Shown one piece after another: positions 8,530 to 17,995 of a stretch of 64,000 bases of DNA (position 1 is the first letter of the stretch; every line of letters begins with the position of its first letter). Made by a program: the position numbers and the translations under genes. Source of the stretch: Sphingomonas sp. NFR04 (GTDB lineage: Bacteria > Pseudomonadota > Alphaproteobacteria > Sphingomonadales > Sphingomonadaceae); contig NZ_FORV01000003.1 in assembly GCF_900114095.1 (NCBI RefSeq), positions 434,001-498,000 on the forward strand, in the 5' to 3' direction. The notes under the pieces were generated by a model, which saw nothing but the letters and a program-made list of their open reading frames with translations, was not told where the DNA came from and did no database searches.

Positions 8530-9906
8530 ATGTGGGGAGGGCGCTTCGCCGAAGGCCCGTCCGCGGTGATGCGCGAGATAAACGCCTCGATCCCCTTCGA
8601 CAAGCGGATGTGGCAGCAGGATCTGCGCGGCTCCAAGGCGCATGTCGCGATGCTGGGCCAGCAGGGGATCGTCGGGGCCGAGGACGCCGCGACGATCGGC
8701 GCGGGGCTCGACCAGGTCGCCGAGGAGTTCGCCGCGAACGGCGTGCCCGAGGATCTGGCGCTCGAAGACATCCACATGCTTTCCGAGAGCCGGCTGGCTG
8801 CGGCCATCGGTCCCGTCGCGGGCCGCCTCCACACCGCGCGCTCGCGCAACGACCAGGTCGCGACTGACTTCCGCCTCTGGGTGCGCGACGCGGTCGACCA
8901 GGCCGACGCGGCGCTGGGCGCACTGCAGGATGCGCTGCTTGCCCGCGCCGAGCAGCATGCGGACAGCGTGATGCCGGGCTTCACGCACCTCCAGGTCGCG
9001 CAGCCGGTGACGCTGGGCCACCATCTGATGGCCTATTTCGAGATGTTCGCGCGCGATCGCTCGCGGCTCCAGGACGCCCGCACCCGCATGAACCTGTGCC
9101 CGCTGGGCTCGGCGGCCCTGGCCGGCACCGGCTTCAACCTCGATCGCGAGGCGACGGCCAAGGCGCTCGGCTTTGACGGCCCGACGCGCAACTCGCTCGA
9201 TTCGGTGTCGGACCGCGACTTCGCGCTCGATTACCTCACGGCCGCCGCGCAGTGCAGCCTCCACCTCAGCCGCCTGGCCGAGGAATTCGTGATTTGGGCG
9301 AGCCAGCCCTTCGGTTTCGTCGCCCTGTCCGATCAATGGTCCACCGGCAGTTCGATCATGCCGCAGAAGCGCAATCCCGATGCGGCCGAGCTGGTCCGCG
9401 GCCATTCGGGCCGGATCAGCGGCGCGCTGTTCAGCCTGATGATGACGATGAAGGGCCTGCCGCTCGCCTATTCGAAGGACATGCAGGACGACAAGCCGCC
9501 GGTGTTCGAGGCGCACGACCTGCTCGGCCTCAGCATCGCGGCGATGACCGGCATGGTCGAGAGCGCGACCTTCCGGCTGGAGCGGATGCGCGCGGCGGCG
9601 GAAGCCGGCTTCTCGACCGCGACCGACCTGGCCGACTGGCTGGTCCGCGAAGGCGGCATCCCCTTCCGCGAGGCGCACCACATCACGGGGCGCGCGGTGG
9701 CGAAGGCCGAAGCCGAGGGCATCCGGCTCGACCAGCTGTCGATCAAAGCGCTCCAGGAAATCGATGCACGGATCGACGAACGTGTGTACGGCGTTCTCAG
9801 CGTCGACGCATCGGTGAACAGCCGTACCAGCTTCGGCGGCACGGCACCGTCGCGGGTTCGCGCGGCGATAGCAGCGGCTCGGAAGGGCCGTGAGGAGGAA
9901 GCATGA
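8530..9906 (+). CDS. argH: Argininosuccinate lyase
   Basis: The 458-residue enzyme cleaves argininosuccinate to arginine and fumarate in the cytoplasm. It begins directly with the family N-terminus M-W-G-G-R-F and carries the superfamily signature [11 protein letters not shown] (273-283, catalytic serine loop), plus H-T-A-R-S-R-N-D-Q around residue 105. The ATG at 8530 overlaps a possible tlpA ATG on the other strand; homologues often have a few more residues before M-W-G-G, but no standard upstream start codon is in frame. AAGGA lies 13 bases upstream. The stop overlaps the next start by four bases. Confidence 0.96.
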   Translation: MWGGRFAEGPSAVMREINASIPFDKRMWQQDLRGSKAHVAMLGQQGIVGAEDAATIGAGLDQVAEEFAANGVPEDLALEDIHMLSESRLAAAIGPVAGRLHTARSRNDQVATDFRLWVRDAVDQADAALGALQDALLARAEQHADSVMPGFTHLQVAQPVTLGHHLMAYFEMFARDRSRLQDARTRMNLCPLGSAALAGTGFNLDREATAKALGFDGPTRNSLDSVSDRDFALDYLTAAAQCSLHLSRLAEEFVIWASQPFGFVALSDQWSTGSSIMPQKRNPDAAELVRGHSGRISGALFSLMMTMKGLPLAYSKDMQDDKPPVFEAHDLLGLSIAAMTGMVESATFRLERMRAAAEAGFSTATDLADWLVREGGIPFREAHHITGRAVAKAEAEGIRLDQLSIKALQEIDARIDERVYGVLSVDASVNSRTSFGGTAPSRVRAAIAAARKGREEEA

Positions 9907-10148
9907 GGAAGCGACTGCTGCTCGTCGTACCGGCCCTGGGGCTGGCACTGAGCGGTTGCGGCGTGCGCGAGGCCCTGGCCCCGCCGCCGGGGGCATCGCT
10001 GCCGGTGGCGCCGTACGGCGCCGCGGCGACGCCCACGCCTCCCGATCTTCTCAAACCCACGGCACAGACTCGCCCCGCGCGCAGCGACGACCTGATCCAG
10101 GCGTCCGAAGCGCGGCGGAGCGACGAGTTCGACCTGCCACCCAACTGA
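9903..10148 (+). CDS. Small lipoprotein between argH and lysA (LptM/YifL-like)
   Basis: An 81-residue protein with a lipoprotein signal (M-R-K-R-L-L-L.. L-S-G-C, Cys19) and a short Pro/Ala-rich tail. GGAGGAAG is an excellent ribosome binding site, and the ATG overlaps the argH stop. Small lipoproteins encoded next to lysA or dapF in proteobacteria include LptM, which helps mature the LPS translocon LptD. The position and architecture fit, but the mature region is too short and variable for certainty. Confidence 0.75.
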   Translation: MRKRLLLVVPALGLALSGCGVREALAPPPGASLPVAPYGAAATPTPPDLLKPTAQTRPARSDDLIQASEARRSDEFDLPPN

Positions 10149-10181
10149 TTTTGGCGGCCTTAAGCGCCGCACCAGAGGCTC

Positions 10182-11441
10182 ATGACCGATTTCTCGATGA
10201 TCGACGGCGAACTGCACGTCGAATCGCTGCCCCTCGCGCGCATCGCCGCCGAGGTGGGTACGCCCGTCTATGTCTATTCGACCGAACGCTTCCAGGCCAA
10301 TGCCCGCGCCTTTCGCGACGCGCTGAAGCCGCTGGGGCGCATCCACCTCGCCTTCGCGATCAAGGCCAACCCCAACCTGGCGGTGCTCAAGCTGCTGGCG
10401 AACGAGGGCTTTGGCGCCGATGTCGTCTCGGGCGGCGAGATGGCGCGCGCGCTGGCGGCGGGCGTGGCGCCCAAGGACATCGTCTTCTCCGGCGTCGGCA
10501 AGACCCGCCGCGAGCTGGTGAAGGGGCTGGAGGCCGGGATCGGCCAGTTCAATCTCGAGCTGGTCGAGGAAGGCGAAGTGCTGGCGGCACTCGCGGCCGA
10601 GCGCGGCCTTACCGCGCGCGCGGCCCTGCGGGTGAACCCCGATGTGGATGCCGGCACGCACGAGAAGATCTCGACCGGCAAGGCCGAGAACAAGTTCGGC
10701 CTGCCGATCGGCGAGGCACCGGCGATCTTCAACCGGCTGGGAAACCTCCCCGGCCTCGATCTGCACGGCATCGCGGTGCATATCGGAAGCCAGCTGCTCG
10801 GCCTCGCGCCGCTGGAGGCCGCGTTCGAGCGTGTCGGCCGGCTGCTCGCCGAACTGCGCGGCAACGGTCACACCATCACCCATGTCGATCTCGGCGGCGG
10901 CCTGGGCGTCGCTTATCGCCCGGGCGAGGTGCCGCCGACGCCGGAAGCCTATGCCGAGATGGTTGCGCGGGTGACCAAGGACTGGGACGTCGAGCTGATG
11001 TTCGAGCCCGGTCGCACCATCGCGGGCAGCGCGGGCGTGCTGGTCACGGAAGTGCTGTGGGTGAAGCCGGGGCAGGTCCATCCCTGGGTGGTGGTCGACG
11101 CCGCGATGAACGACCTCGCCCGCGTGGCGCTGTACGATGCCTATCACGGCTTCGCGGCGGTGAAGCCGAATGGCGAGCGTTTCGTCGCAAACGTCGCCGG
11201 CCCGGTGTGCGAAAGCACCGACGTGTTCGTGAAGGCGCGCGAGATCGACGCAGTGAAAGCGGGCGACCTCGCCGTGCTGGAAACCGCGGGTGCCTACGGC
11301 GCGACGATGGCCAGCACCTATAACAGCCGCCCGCTGGTGCCCGAGGTGCTGGTGTCGGGCGATCGCTATGCCATCGTCGCCGGCCGGATCTCCGCCGAGG
11401 AGATCATGGCCGCCGAGCAGGTGCCGGACTGGCTGAAGTGA
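10182..11441 (+). CDS. lysA: Diaminopimelate decarboxylase
   Basis: A 419-residue PLP enzyme of the alanine-racemase-like fold, catalysing the last step of lysine synthesis. The PLP lysine is in F-A-I-K-A-N-P-N (Lys61), H-I-G-S-Q supports phosphate binding, E-P-G-R-T-I binds substrate, and C-E-S-T-D is the active-site cysteine motif from the partner subunit. The length is normal. It is the third gene of the argH operon and overlaps the next gene through GTGA. Confidence 0.96.
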   Translation: MTDFSMIDGELHVESLPLARIAAEVGTPVYVYSTERFQANARAFRDALKPLGRIHLAFAIKANPNLAVLKLLANEGFGADVVSGGEMARALAAGVAPKDIVFSGVGKTRRELVKGLEAGIGQFNLELVEEGEVLAALAAERGLTARAALRVNPDVDAGTHEKISTGKAENKFGLPIGEAPAIFNRLGNLPGLDLHGIAVHIGSQLLGLAPLEAAFERVGRLLAELRGNGHTITHVDLGGGLGVAYRPGEVPPTPEAYAEMVARVTKDWDVELMFEPGRTIAGSAGVLVTEVLWVKPGQVHPWVVVDAAMNDLARVALYDAYHGFAAVKPNGERFVANVAGPVCESTDVFVKAREIDAVKAGDLAVLETAGAYGATMASTYNSRPLVPEVLVSGDRYAIVAGRISAEEIMAAEQVPDWLK

Positions 11442-12193
11442 CGCTCGCCGCGCTGCCCCTGTTCGTGAAGCTGGCGGGGCGGCCGGTGATTCTCGTCGGC
11501 GAGGGCGAGCCGGCGAACGCCAAGCGTCGCCTGCTCGACCGCGCCGGCGCGCAGGTGGTGGGCGAAGGCGATACCGCCGCGCTCGCCATCGTCGCACTCG
11601 ACGAGCCCGAGGACGTGGTCGCACGGCTGAAGGCACGGGGCGTGCTGGTCAATTGCGTCGACCGGCCCGAACTGTGCGACTTCACGCTGCCGGCGATCGT
11701 CGACCGCGATCCGGTGCTGATCGCGATCGGCACCGGCGGGGTCTCGGCGGGGCTGGCGGCGGCGCTGCGGCAGCGGCTGGAGGCGCTGTTGCCCGCGACC
11801 CTCGGCGCGCTCGCCACGGGGCTGGGTCGCAGCCGGTCAGCGATGAAGGCGCGCTGGCCCGATGCCGGTGCGCGGCGCCGAGCGCTGGCGGATGCTCTGG
11901 GGGAGGGCGGGATGCTCGACCTGCTGGCGAGCGACGGCGATGTCGATCGCTGGTTGGCCGAGGGGGCCGCGCCGCAAGCGCAACTCGTCACGCTGAGGCT
12001 GACCTCGCCCGATCCGGAGGAGCTCACGCTGCGTCACGCCCGGCTGCTTGCGCAGGCCGATCGGCTTTTCCATCTAGGCGACGTGCCCGACGCCATCCTC
12101 AACCGCGCGCGCGCCGATGCCGCGCGCATCCTCGCCCGTCCCCCCGCCGATCCCGGCGAAGGCCTGTCGCTTTGGCTGGAGATGGCGGCTTGA
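11438..12193 (+). CDS. Met8/CysG N-terminal-like protein (precorrin-2 dehydrogenase/sirohydrochlorin ferrochelatase)
   Basis: The 251-residue protein matches the NAD-binding domain of siroheme synthase (Met8/CysG-A): a Rossmann-type V-I-L-V-G-E-G-E-P-A-N-A-K-R motif, then V-N-C-V-D-R-P-E-L-C-D-F-T-L-P-A, which corresponds to the conserved N-V-x-D-x-x-x-x-C-D-F-x-x-P of the family. There is no methyltransferase domain, so a separate CobA would be needed for siroheme. It starts with GTG overlapping the lysA stop. Siroheme serves sulfite or nitrite reductase, but no such genes are nearby. Confidence 0.82.
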   Translation: MTLAALPLFVKLAGRPVILVGEGEPANAKRRLLDRAGAQVVGEGDTAALAIVALDEPEDVVARLKARGVLVNCVDRPELCDFTLPAIVDRDPVLIAIGTGGVSAGLAAALRQRLEALLPATLGALATGLGRSRSAMKARWPDAGARRRALADALGEGGMLDLLASDGDVDRWLAEGAAPQAQLVTLRLTSPDPEELTLRHARLLAQADRLFHLGDVPDAILNRARADAARILARPPADPGEGLSLWLEMAA

Positions 12194-13140
12194 GCGGCTT
12201 TGCCTATGTCGTGCACGACGGCAAGGTCGAGCAGCCGACGATGCGCGCCGCGCTCGACCAGCGCGGCGGGCTCACCTGGATCCACCTCACCACCAATGAC
12301 GAGCGTGCCCAGCTCTGGCTCGGCGGCGAGGCCAAACTGTCGCCCTACATCATCGACTCGCTGACCGCGACCGAGACGCGGCCGCGCTGCGACGCGGTGG
12401 GCGACGGCGCGGTGATCAACCTGCGCGGGCTCTCGTCCGAGGCGACGACCGCCTCCGATCCGCTCGCGTCGATCCGCATCTATGCGATGGGCGGCTGCGT
12501 CTTCTCGGTGACGCGCAAGCCCCTGACCGCGCTCCAGCCGGTGCGCCAGGAAGTGGAAACCGGCAAGATCCTTGATCCCGGCGACCTGATCGCGGCCTTC
12601 GCGCAGGCGATTACCGAGGAACTGGACCCGGTGGTCGCGGAACTCGGCGACTCGCTCGACGATTGCGAGGAGCAGATCTCCGGCCACCGCGCCTTCGAGC
12701 TGCGGCGGATGGTCAACAAGGTGCGGGTTCAGGCGATCGGCTATCGGCGCTTCCTCAACCCCCAGCGCGCGGCGATCGAGAAGCTGGCGGGCCTGCCCGG
12801 CGACTGGCTGCGCGAGGACGACCGGCTGCACCTCTCCGCCGCCGCCGATCGCGCCGCGCGCATGGCGGAAGAGGTGGAAAGCATCCGCGAGCGCGCCGCG
12901 CTGACCCATGAAACGCTCACCGACCTGCGCGGCGAGCTGCTCGACCAACGCTCGCTGGTGATCGCCATCGTCGCGATGGTGTTCCTGCCGCTGACCTTCC
13001 TCACCGGTCTGCTGGGCATGAACGTCGACGGCATCCCCTATGCGCACGAGCCCTGGGCGTTCTGGGGCGTGGTGGGGGTTTGCACGATGATGGCGCTGGG
13101 GATTGCCGGCTACTTCGTGCGGCGGCACTGGTTCGAGTGA
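12190..13140 (+). CDS. CorA/ZntB-family divalent metal transporter
   Basis: A 316-residue protein: a soluble N-terminal alpha/beta domain, a long helical region (about 150-250), then two C-terminal membrane helices with the G-M-N-V-D-G-I-P-Y loop between them, which corresponds to the CorA-family G-M-N selectivity motif. The G-x-P-Y context is closer to ZntB (zinc) than to the magnesium channel CorA. The start is TTG at 12190, overlapping the previous stop as TTGA; no ATG is available nearby. It is the last gene of the argH operon. Confidence 0.85.
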   Translation: MSGFAYVVHDGKVEQPTMRAALDQRGGLTWIHLTTNDERAQLWLGGEAKLSPYIIDSLTATETRPRCDAVGDGAVINLRGLSSEATTASDPLASIRIYAMGGCVFSVTRKPLTALQPVRQEVETGKILDPGDLIAAFAQAITEELDPVVAELGDSLDDCEEQISGHRAFELRRMVNKVRVQAIGYRRFLNPQRAAIEKLAGLPGDWLREDDRLHLSAAADRAARMAEEVESIRERAALTHETLTDLRGELLDQRSLVIAIVAMVFLPLTFLTGLLGMNVDGIPYAHEPWAFWGVVGVCTMMALGIAGYFVRRHWFE

Positions 13141-13153
13141 CCAGCCCTTAGCC

Positions 13154-13249
13154 GCCATCCCGGCGAAAGCCGGGATCCATTCGCCACTCCGTTGCAGCAG
13201 GAGTCGTAACGGCAACCCCAATGGATTCCGGCTTTCGCCGGAATGACGG
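13154..13249. repeat. Palindromic repeat, family A, copy 2
   Basis: The arms are CCATCCCGGC..GCCGGGATCCATT and AATGGATTCCGGC..GCCGGAATGACGG, separated by an unrelated 35-base core. It lies between the convergent ZntB-like and FMN-reductase genes. Confidence 0.85.
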
Positions 13250-13257
13250 TTGAAAGC

Positions 13258-13794
13258 TTAGCGCCCCAAAAACTCGAAGATCTGCCCGACCATTAGGTCC
13301 AGCGATTTCTGGCAATTGGTCTCCACATCCGGCGTCTCCACCGTGTTGACTGCAATCCCCATCGGCGTCGGCCAGCCGCGCAATGCGTGGGTGATCGTGC
13401 GCAGCGCCTGCAGCGTCGCGACCGACGCCTGCCATCCGGCGGCGGTGGCGATCAGGCCGACCGGCATCCCGTCGAAATACACGCGGTCGTCGCGGCTGAG
13501 CAGCTCGACATAATCTAGTGCCGTCTTCACCAGCCCGGACAGCGTGCCGTGATAGCCCGGCGAACCGATGATCACCGCGTCGGCGCTGCGCAGCGTCTCG
13601 ACGAAGCGCATCACCTTCGCGTCGGTATCGCCATGCTCGGGCCCGAAATGCGGGAAGACGATGTCGGGTCCGGTGAGCAGCGTCGTGCGCGCGCCGCGCG
13701 CCTCGGCGCGGGCGAGGGCGGCGGCGAGCAGGCGGCCGGTGCTGGACTGGGCGCGCAGCGTTCCACCCAGCGCGACGATGTGAGGCGTGTGCAT
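13258..13794 (-). CDS. NADPH-dependent FMN reductase-family flavoprotein
   Basis: A 178-residue flavodoxin-like protein. G-G-T-L-R-A-Q-S-S-T-G-R is the phosphate-binding loop for FMN, and G-S-P-G-Y-H-G-T-L-S-G is the second FMN-contact motif of the family. Members reduce FMN, quinones, chromate or azo dyes; the physiological substrate is unknown here. The gene is followed downstream by a family A repeat and lies 45 bases after the M28 peptidase gene on the same strand, so the two may be cotranscribed. Confidence 0.85.
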   Translation of the reverse strand: MHTPHIVALGGTLRAQSSTGRLLAAALARAEARGARTTLLTGPDIVFPHFGPEHGDTDAKVMRFVETLRSADAVIIGSPGYHGTLSGLVKTALDYVELLSRDDRVYFDGMPVGLIATAAGWQASVATLQALRTITHALRGWPTPMGIAVNTVETPDVETNCQKSLDLMVGQIFEFLGR

Positions 13795-13839
13795 GGTCCC
13801 TCGCTAGAGCAAGCCAGCGCTGGGCGCCAGCTTGCGCGG

Positions 13840-15177
13840 TCATTCGGGTTTGCCGCCCGGCTTCCATTCCGGCTTGGCGTCGCTGTTGGCCAGCGCATGC
13901 AGCGGCTCGACCAGCGACTGGATCGCGCGGGTCATGAAGGCGATGTCGATGTTTGCCACCGTATCGTCCTTGCTGTGATAGGTCGGCACCACCGCCCAGC
14001 CCGAAATGGTGTGGGCGACCACGCCCTTCTTCGCGAGCGAGTAGTTGTCCGAGCGCTGGAAGAAGTTCTGCTCCGGATAGGGATCGCCGGTGACCAGCGC
14101 GCCATGGCCTTTCAGCGTCTCGCCCAGCGTCGAGCGCTCATAGCCGGTCATCATCATCGTGCCGGCGGGCAGCTTGGGATCCTGCGCGCCGATCATCTCG
14201 ACTTCGACATTGGCGACGATCTGGTCGAGCGGCACCGGCGGGTGCGCGCCGAAATAGGTCGAGCCATAGCCGCCGATTTCTTCCGCGCCATAGGCGACGA
14301 ACAGGATGCCGCGCTTGGCCTTGCCCTTGGCCGCGAGGGTGCGGGCGAGTTCGAGCACCGCGGTGGTGCCCGAGGCGTCGTCATTGGCGCCGTGCATCAC
14401 CGTGCCGTCGCCCTGGACGCCCAGATGGTCGAGATGGGCGCTGAGCAGCAGCACGCCGGCCTTCGGATCGGAACCCGGCAGCCAGCCGATCGCGTTGGTG
14501 GTGGTCGCGACCGTCTCTTCCGCCGGGACGGTCAGCGACACCTTGGCGTCCTTCTGCGCCGCCAGCGCATCAAAGGCGGCAGCGGGCAGCACGACGATCG
14601 ACGGTGCCGGTTCGCGCGGCTCCCCGCGCAGCCCGCCGGGCAGGCGCGGTTCGCCGTGGAGGCCCTTGATCATCGCCTGGGTATCGGCGCTCTCGCGGAT
14701 CAGCAGCAGCCGCGGCGTCTTGAACGAGCGTGCCAGCCGGTAGAGCTGCATGACCGGCATGTCGCCGACGATCAGCATCACCGGCGCGGGCGCCATCTTG
14801 GACATTGCCTTGGCGGGGGTGAGGCGCGCCACGCCTTCGCTGCCGGTGCCGTCGCCGACCAGCAGCACCGCGCCCGGCACCGGCGCGCCGTTGGCGGTCA
14901 GCGTGATCGGCGCCTTGAGCTTGAGCCGGACGATCTCGGCTTTCTGGAGATAGCCGTCCATGCCCGGCGCGGGCTGGAGGCCGAAGCCGCGGAACTGGGC
15001 GGCGACATAGGCGGCGGCGATCGCCTCGTCGGGCGTGGCGCTGCCGCGGCCGCGGAGTTCGTCGCCGGCGAGGAAGGTCTCGTGCGCGCGGACCCAGTCT
15101 GCGCTCACCTGTGCCTGCGCCGGCACCGCCAGCACGCTCGCGGCGGCCCATGCCGCCAGCAGCAATCCACGCTTCAT
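13840..15177 (-). CDS. M28-family metallopeptidase, secreted
   Basis: The 445-residue protein has a Sec signal peptide (M-K-R-G-L-L-L-A-A-W.. V-P-A-Q-A-Q, about 23 residues), a protease-associated-like middle region, and an M28 zinc-aminopeptidase domain: L-S-A-H-L-D-H-L (His/Asp), G-A-N-D-D-A-S-G (bridging Asp), Y-G-A-E-E-I-G (catalytic Glu), V-E-V-E-M-I-G and a late Y-H-S-K-D-D-T histidine. These give the two-zinc site of exported aminopeptidases. The start at 15177 is preferred over an upstream in-frame ATG because it begins the signal peptide. Confidence 0.88.
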   Translation of the reverse strand: MKRGLLLAAWAAASVLAVPAQAQVSADWVRAHETFLAGDELRGRGSATPDEAIAAAYVAAQFRGFGLQPAPGMDGYLQKAEIVRLKLKAPITLTANGAPVPGAVLLVGDGTGSEGVARLTPAKAMSKMAPAPVMLIVGDMPVMQLYRLARSFKTPRLLLIRESADTQAMIKGLHGEPRLPGGLRGEPREPAPSIVVLPAAAFDALAAQKDAKVSLTVPAEETVATTTNAIGWLPGSDPKAGVLLLSAHLDHLGVQGDGTVMHGANDDASGTTAVLELARTLAAKGKAKRGILFVAYGAEEIGGYGSTYFGAHPPVPLDQIVANVEVEMIGAQDPKLPAGTMMMTGYERSTLGETLKGHGALVTGDPYPEQNFFQRSDNYSLAKKGVVAHTISGWAVVPTYHSKDDTVANIDIAFMTRAIQSLVEPLHALANSDAKPEWKPGGKPE

Positions 15178-15256
15178 TCGCCATCCCCCGTTCGGTTCGT
15201 GCCGGGTGATGGGCCAAGCGGGCGCGGCGCGCAACCGGCGCCGCGCCCGCCGGCAC

Positions 15257-17827
15257 TCAGAAGAACAGCTTGCGGATGCTGAGGGTCACCGCGCGGCCGG
15301 TGGGATCGAGCAGGTCGGGCTGGTAGTTTAGCGGCACCGCGCCGGTCTGGTCGGTCACCCGCTGGCGGCTGTTGAGGAGGTTGGTGACGCCCAGGCTCAC
15401 CCGCGTGCCGCGCAGCCAGGGATGCGCGCGCACCAGCTTGAACTGGCGCCCGAGGTCCGCGAACACGCGCAGGTTGAACGTGCCGAGATCGCCGAAGTTG
15501 AGCTGGTTCGTGTTGTTCAGCCCGGTATAGACGCTGGTGCTGCTCTGCCATTTGAAGCCGAGCCGCATGCCGACGCCGTCCTTGGTGAAGCCCGCCTGGG
15601 CATCGATCTGGTGCGCCGGCTGGCCGCCATTGTTGCCCGCAGCGTCGCCATGCAGCAGGTCGAGGATGGGGACGCCGTCGCGGATCTTGATCTGATCCTT
15701 GAAATACCAGGTGTGGTAGAGGCTGAACTGCAGTCGGCCGGCGAGCGCACCGTTCGGTCCGCCGAAGCGACCACGGCCGCCGCCGCCCGGACCACCACCG
15801 CCCGGCCCCCCACCGCCCGGCCCCGCAGCGGGACGCGCCGGCGGCGGACCGAACAGGCTGCCGCCGCCCGGCGGACGCTGCCCATTCTGGCCCTGGCCGA
15901 ACATTCGCGCCTGGCCTTCCGCCGGCAGCGGCTTGCCCGCGGCGATCGCATCGGCGCGCTCCTTCTCGCGCTGGGCGCGCATCGCCGCGATCTTCTTCTC
16001 GAGCGACGACTTGATCGGCACCGACAGGTTGAAGCCCCAGCGCAGCTGCTTGGTGTCGTTCTCGGCGAAGTTCACTGCGCGATTGTCGATGCTCACCAGG
16101 TCGCCGTCGGGATCCCGCACGAAACGATCGGGGAAGGCCGCCTCGATCGCCGCGGTGGCGGCGGGGAAGGTCGCGATGTCGTTGCGGATGCGGCTGGTGA
16201 CATAGTCGGCGCGGATCGAGAGGTCGGTCTTCTCGAGCGGGCGCAGTTCCAGCCCGAGCTTCATCACGTGGCGCTTCTCCGCCTGGAGCGTTGGATTGCC
16301 GCCGGTGATGGTGGTGACGGTCACCGTCTGGCCGGTGCGATAGTCGAACACGCGGGTGTTCGGGCTGGAGACGATCGGGCCGCCGAGCTGGCTGGTGGTC
16401 GGCGCATCCTCGGCGTCGGTCCAGGAGGCGAGCAGCCGCACCGGCTTGAATGGCGACCAGTTCACGCCGTAGCCGGTGGTGGTCAGCGTGCCGAAGTCCG
16501 ACAGGTGCTGGACGGCGACGTTGCCGTTGATCGTCAGGTCACCCAGCGGCTGAAGCACGTCCTTGCGGCGGCTGGCGATCGGCAGGTCGACATTGAGCTG
16601 GGTGCTGGCGATGTTGCGCGAGAGCGAGGCGTCGGTCGCGACGCCGTTGCGGAAGCCGGTGCTGTCGAAGCCGCTGAGGCTACCGCCGATCCGCAGCGAG
16701 GTGGAAACCTCGCCGGCCGGCAGCGAGAACAGGGGGCCGCGCAGCAGCGCGTCGATTGTGCCGGTGTTCGAGGTGGAGTTGCCGCGATCGGCCGGGCGTG
16801 CTGCGCCGAGCGAATCGAAGCCGCGATCGGTGATCGTCTTGCTCTCCACGCGATCGTAATTGCCGGTAAGCGACCAGCTCCAGCTGTTGCTCCACGGCAG
16901 TTCGTCACCGTTGAGCGTCGTGCCGAAATGCGAGGTGATCGTGCGGCTGCTGGCGGTGAGCGGGCTGGGCTCGGCGGTCAGCGCCAGCGGCGCCGCGCTC
17001 TGCGAGAGGGCGAGCCCCCGCAGCGCCTCGCTCTGCAGTACCTCCAGCGTGCCGTTGAACGTCGCGCCGACCTTCTCGCTCAGGTTGCGCGCATAGCTGC
17101 CGTTGATGTTGAGATCCTGGCTGGGGGCAACCAGCGTACGATAGGGCGCCTGGTTGACGCCACTGCCGTCGTTGAACGTCGCCTGCACGTTGCGCTCGCT
17201 CTCCAGCAGCGCCGAATTGCCCTGGTACTTCACGTCGAGATTGACGCGGCGATCGCGGTTGATCTTGAGGATGTCCGCCTGCACCTGCTGGGTGCTGTTG
17301 CCGCCCTCGGTGGGCATGCCGCCCTGCAGCTCGGTAGTGAGCGCGCGGAAGCGTTCGCGCAGCACGAAGTTCACCACGCGCTGGTCGGCCGAATAGCCGA
17401 ATTTGAGCGCGACTTCCTCGGGCAGGATATCGACGCGCTCGATCGCCTCGGTCGGCAGGTCGCGGATCTCGGCGAAGCTGGAGATGCGGCGACCGTTGAG
17501 CAGGACCACCGGCCGGCCGCTGCCGCGTCCGCTGCCGGTCTGCGGTGCGAGCTCGGTGAGCAGGTCGGAAACCGAGGAGACGGCATAGGCGCGGATATCG
17601 GCCTGGTTGAGCTGGATCTCGGGCGGGATATCGCCCTTCACCGCGCCGCGCGGTTCGCTGGCGGTGACGACGATCTCGTCGGTATAGGGGTCGTCCTGCG
17701 CCGGCGCGGCGGGCTGAGTCTGCGCAGGGCGGCCGCCCGACTGCTGCGTCGTCGTCGTCTGTGCCTGCGCTGCCAGCGGCGATACGCCCGCCAGCAGTCC
17801 TGCCAGGGTGGTCCCCAGTCGCTTCAT
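15257..17827 (-). CDS. TonB-dependent outer-membrane receptor with Gly-rich insertion
   Basis: The 856-residue protein has a signal peptide (M-K-R-L-G-T-T-L.. L-A-A-Q-A), a Gln/Thr/Pro linker, a TonB-box-like segment D-E-I-V-V-T-A-S, a plug domain with V-V-L-L-N-G-R-R-I-S, and a C-terminal beta-barrel ending in L-S-I-R-K-L-F-F with a terminal Phe. A very unusual Gly/Pro-rich stretch (encoded about 15755-15875) sits in a barrel loop. It probably imports a large or scarce nutrient; ligand unknown. The ATG at 17827 has GGAG upstream. It is followed by the M28 peptidase on the same strand, so uptake of peptide material is possible but only inferred. Confidence 0.9.
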   Translation of the reverse strand: MKRLGTTLAGLLAGVSPLAAQAQTTTTQQSGGRPAQTQPAAPAQDDPYTDEIVVTASEPRGAVKGDIPPEIQLNQADIRAYAVSSVSDLLTELAPQTGSGRGSGRPVVLLNGRRISSFAEIRDLPTEAIERVDILPEEVALKFGYSADQRVVNFVLRERFRALTTELQGGMPTEGGNSTQQVQADILKINRDRRVNLDVKYQGNSALLESERNVQATFNDGSGVNQAPYRTLVAPSQDLNINGSYARNLSEKVGATFNGTLEVLQSEALRGLALSQSAAPLALTAEPSPLTASSRTITSHFGTTLNGDELPWSNSWSWSLTGNYDRVESKTITDRGFDSLGAARPADRGNSTSNTGTIDALLRGPLFSLPAGEVSTSLRIGGSLSGFDSTGFRNGVATDASLSRNIASTQLNVDLPIASRRKDVLQPLGDLTINGNVAVQHLSDFGTLTTTGYGVNWSPFKPVRLLASWTDAEDAPTTSQLGGPIVSSPNTRVFDYRTGQTVTVTTITGGNPTLQAEKRHVMKLGLELRPLEKTDLSIRADYVTSRIRNDIATFPAATAAIEAAFPDRFVRDPDGDLVSIDNRAVNFAENDTKQLRWGFNLSVPIKSSLEKKIAAMRAQREKERADAIAAGKPLPAEGQARMFGQGQNGQRPPGGGSLFGPPPARPAAGPGGGGPGGGGPGGGGRGRFGGPNGALAGRLQFSLYHTWYFKDQIKIRDGVPILDLLHGDAAGNNGGQPAHQIDAQAGFTKDGVGMRLGFKWQSSTSVYTGLNNTNQLNFGDLGTFNLRVFADLGRQFKLVRAHPWLRGTRVSLGVTNLLNSRQRVTDQTGAVPLNYQPDLLDPTGRAVTLSIRKLFF

Positions 17828-17919
17828 CGTTGCTCCGTCCCTTTTCCGAATCAGAAGCGGGCCCGCAGGCCCGCTCGTCCTTGTTCGGCGAGTACGACGC
17901 ACATGTCGCAAAACTGTGC

Positions 17920-17930
17920 CCGATTATCGG
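17920..17930. promoter_or_regulatory. Perfect 11-base palindrome upstream of the TonB receptor
   Basis: CCGAT-T-ATCGG lies about 93 bases before the receptor start, in the gap to the tRNA gene. It could be an operator for the receptor gene, but an 11-base palindrome alone is weak evidence. Confidence 0.3.
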
Positions 17931-17995
17931 ATAAATTGTCGCGCCTGTTGCACAGATGCGAAAATGGGGGCCGAAGCCCCCATCGTCTGTATTCA

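Noticed and set aside
9468-11636. A 722-residue minus-strand open frame
   Set aside because: It is antisense to argH, the lipoprotein gene and lysA, all of which have clear motifs.
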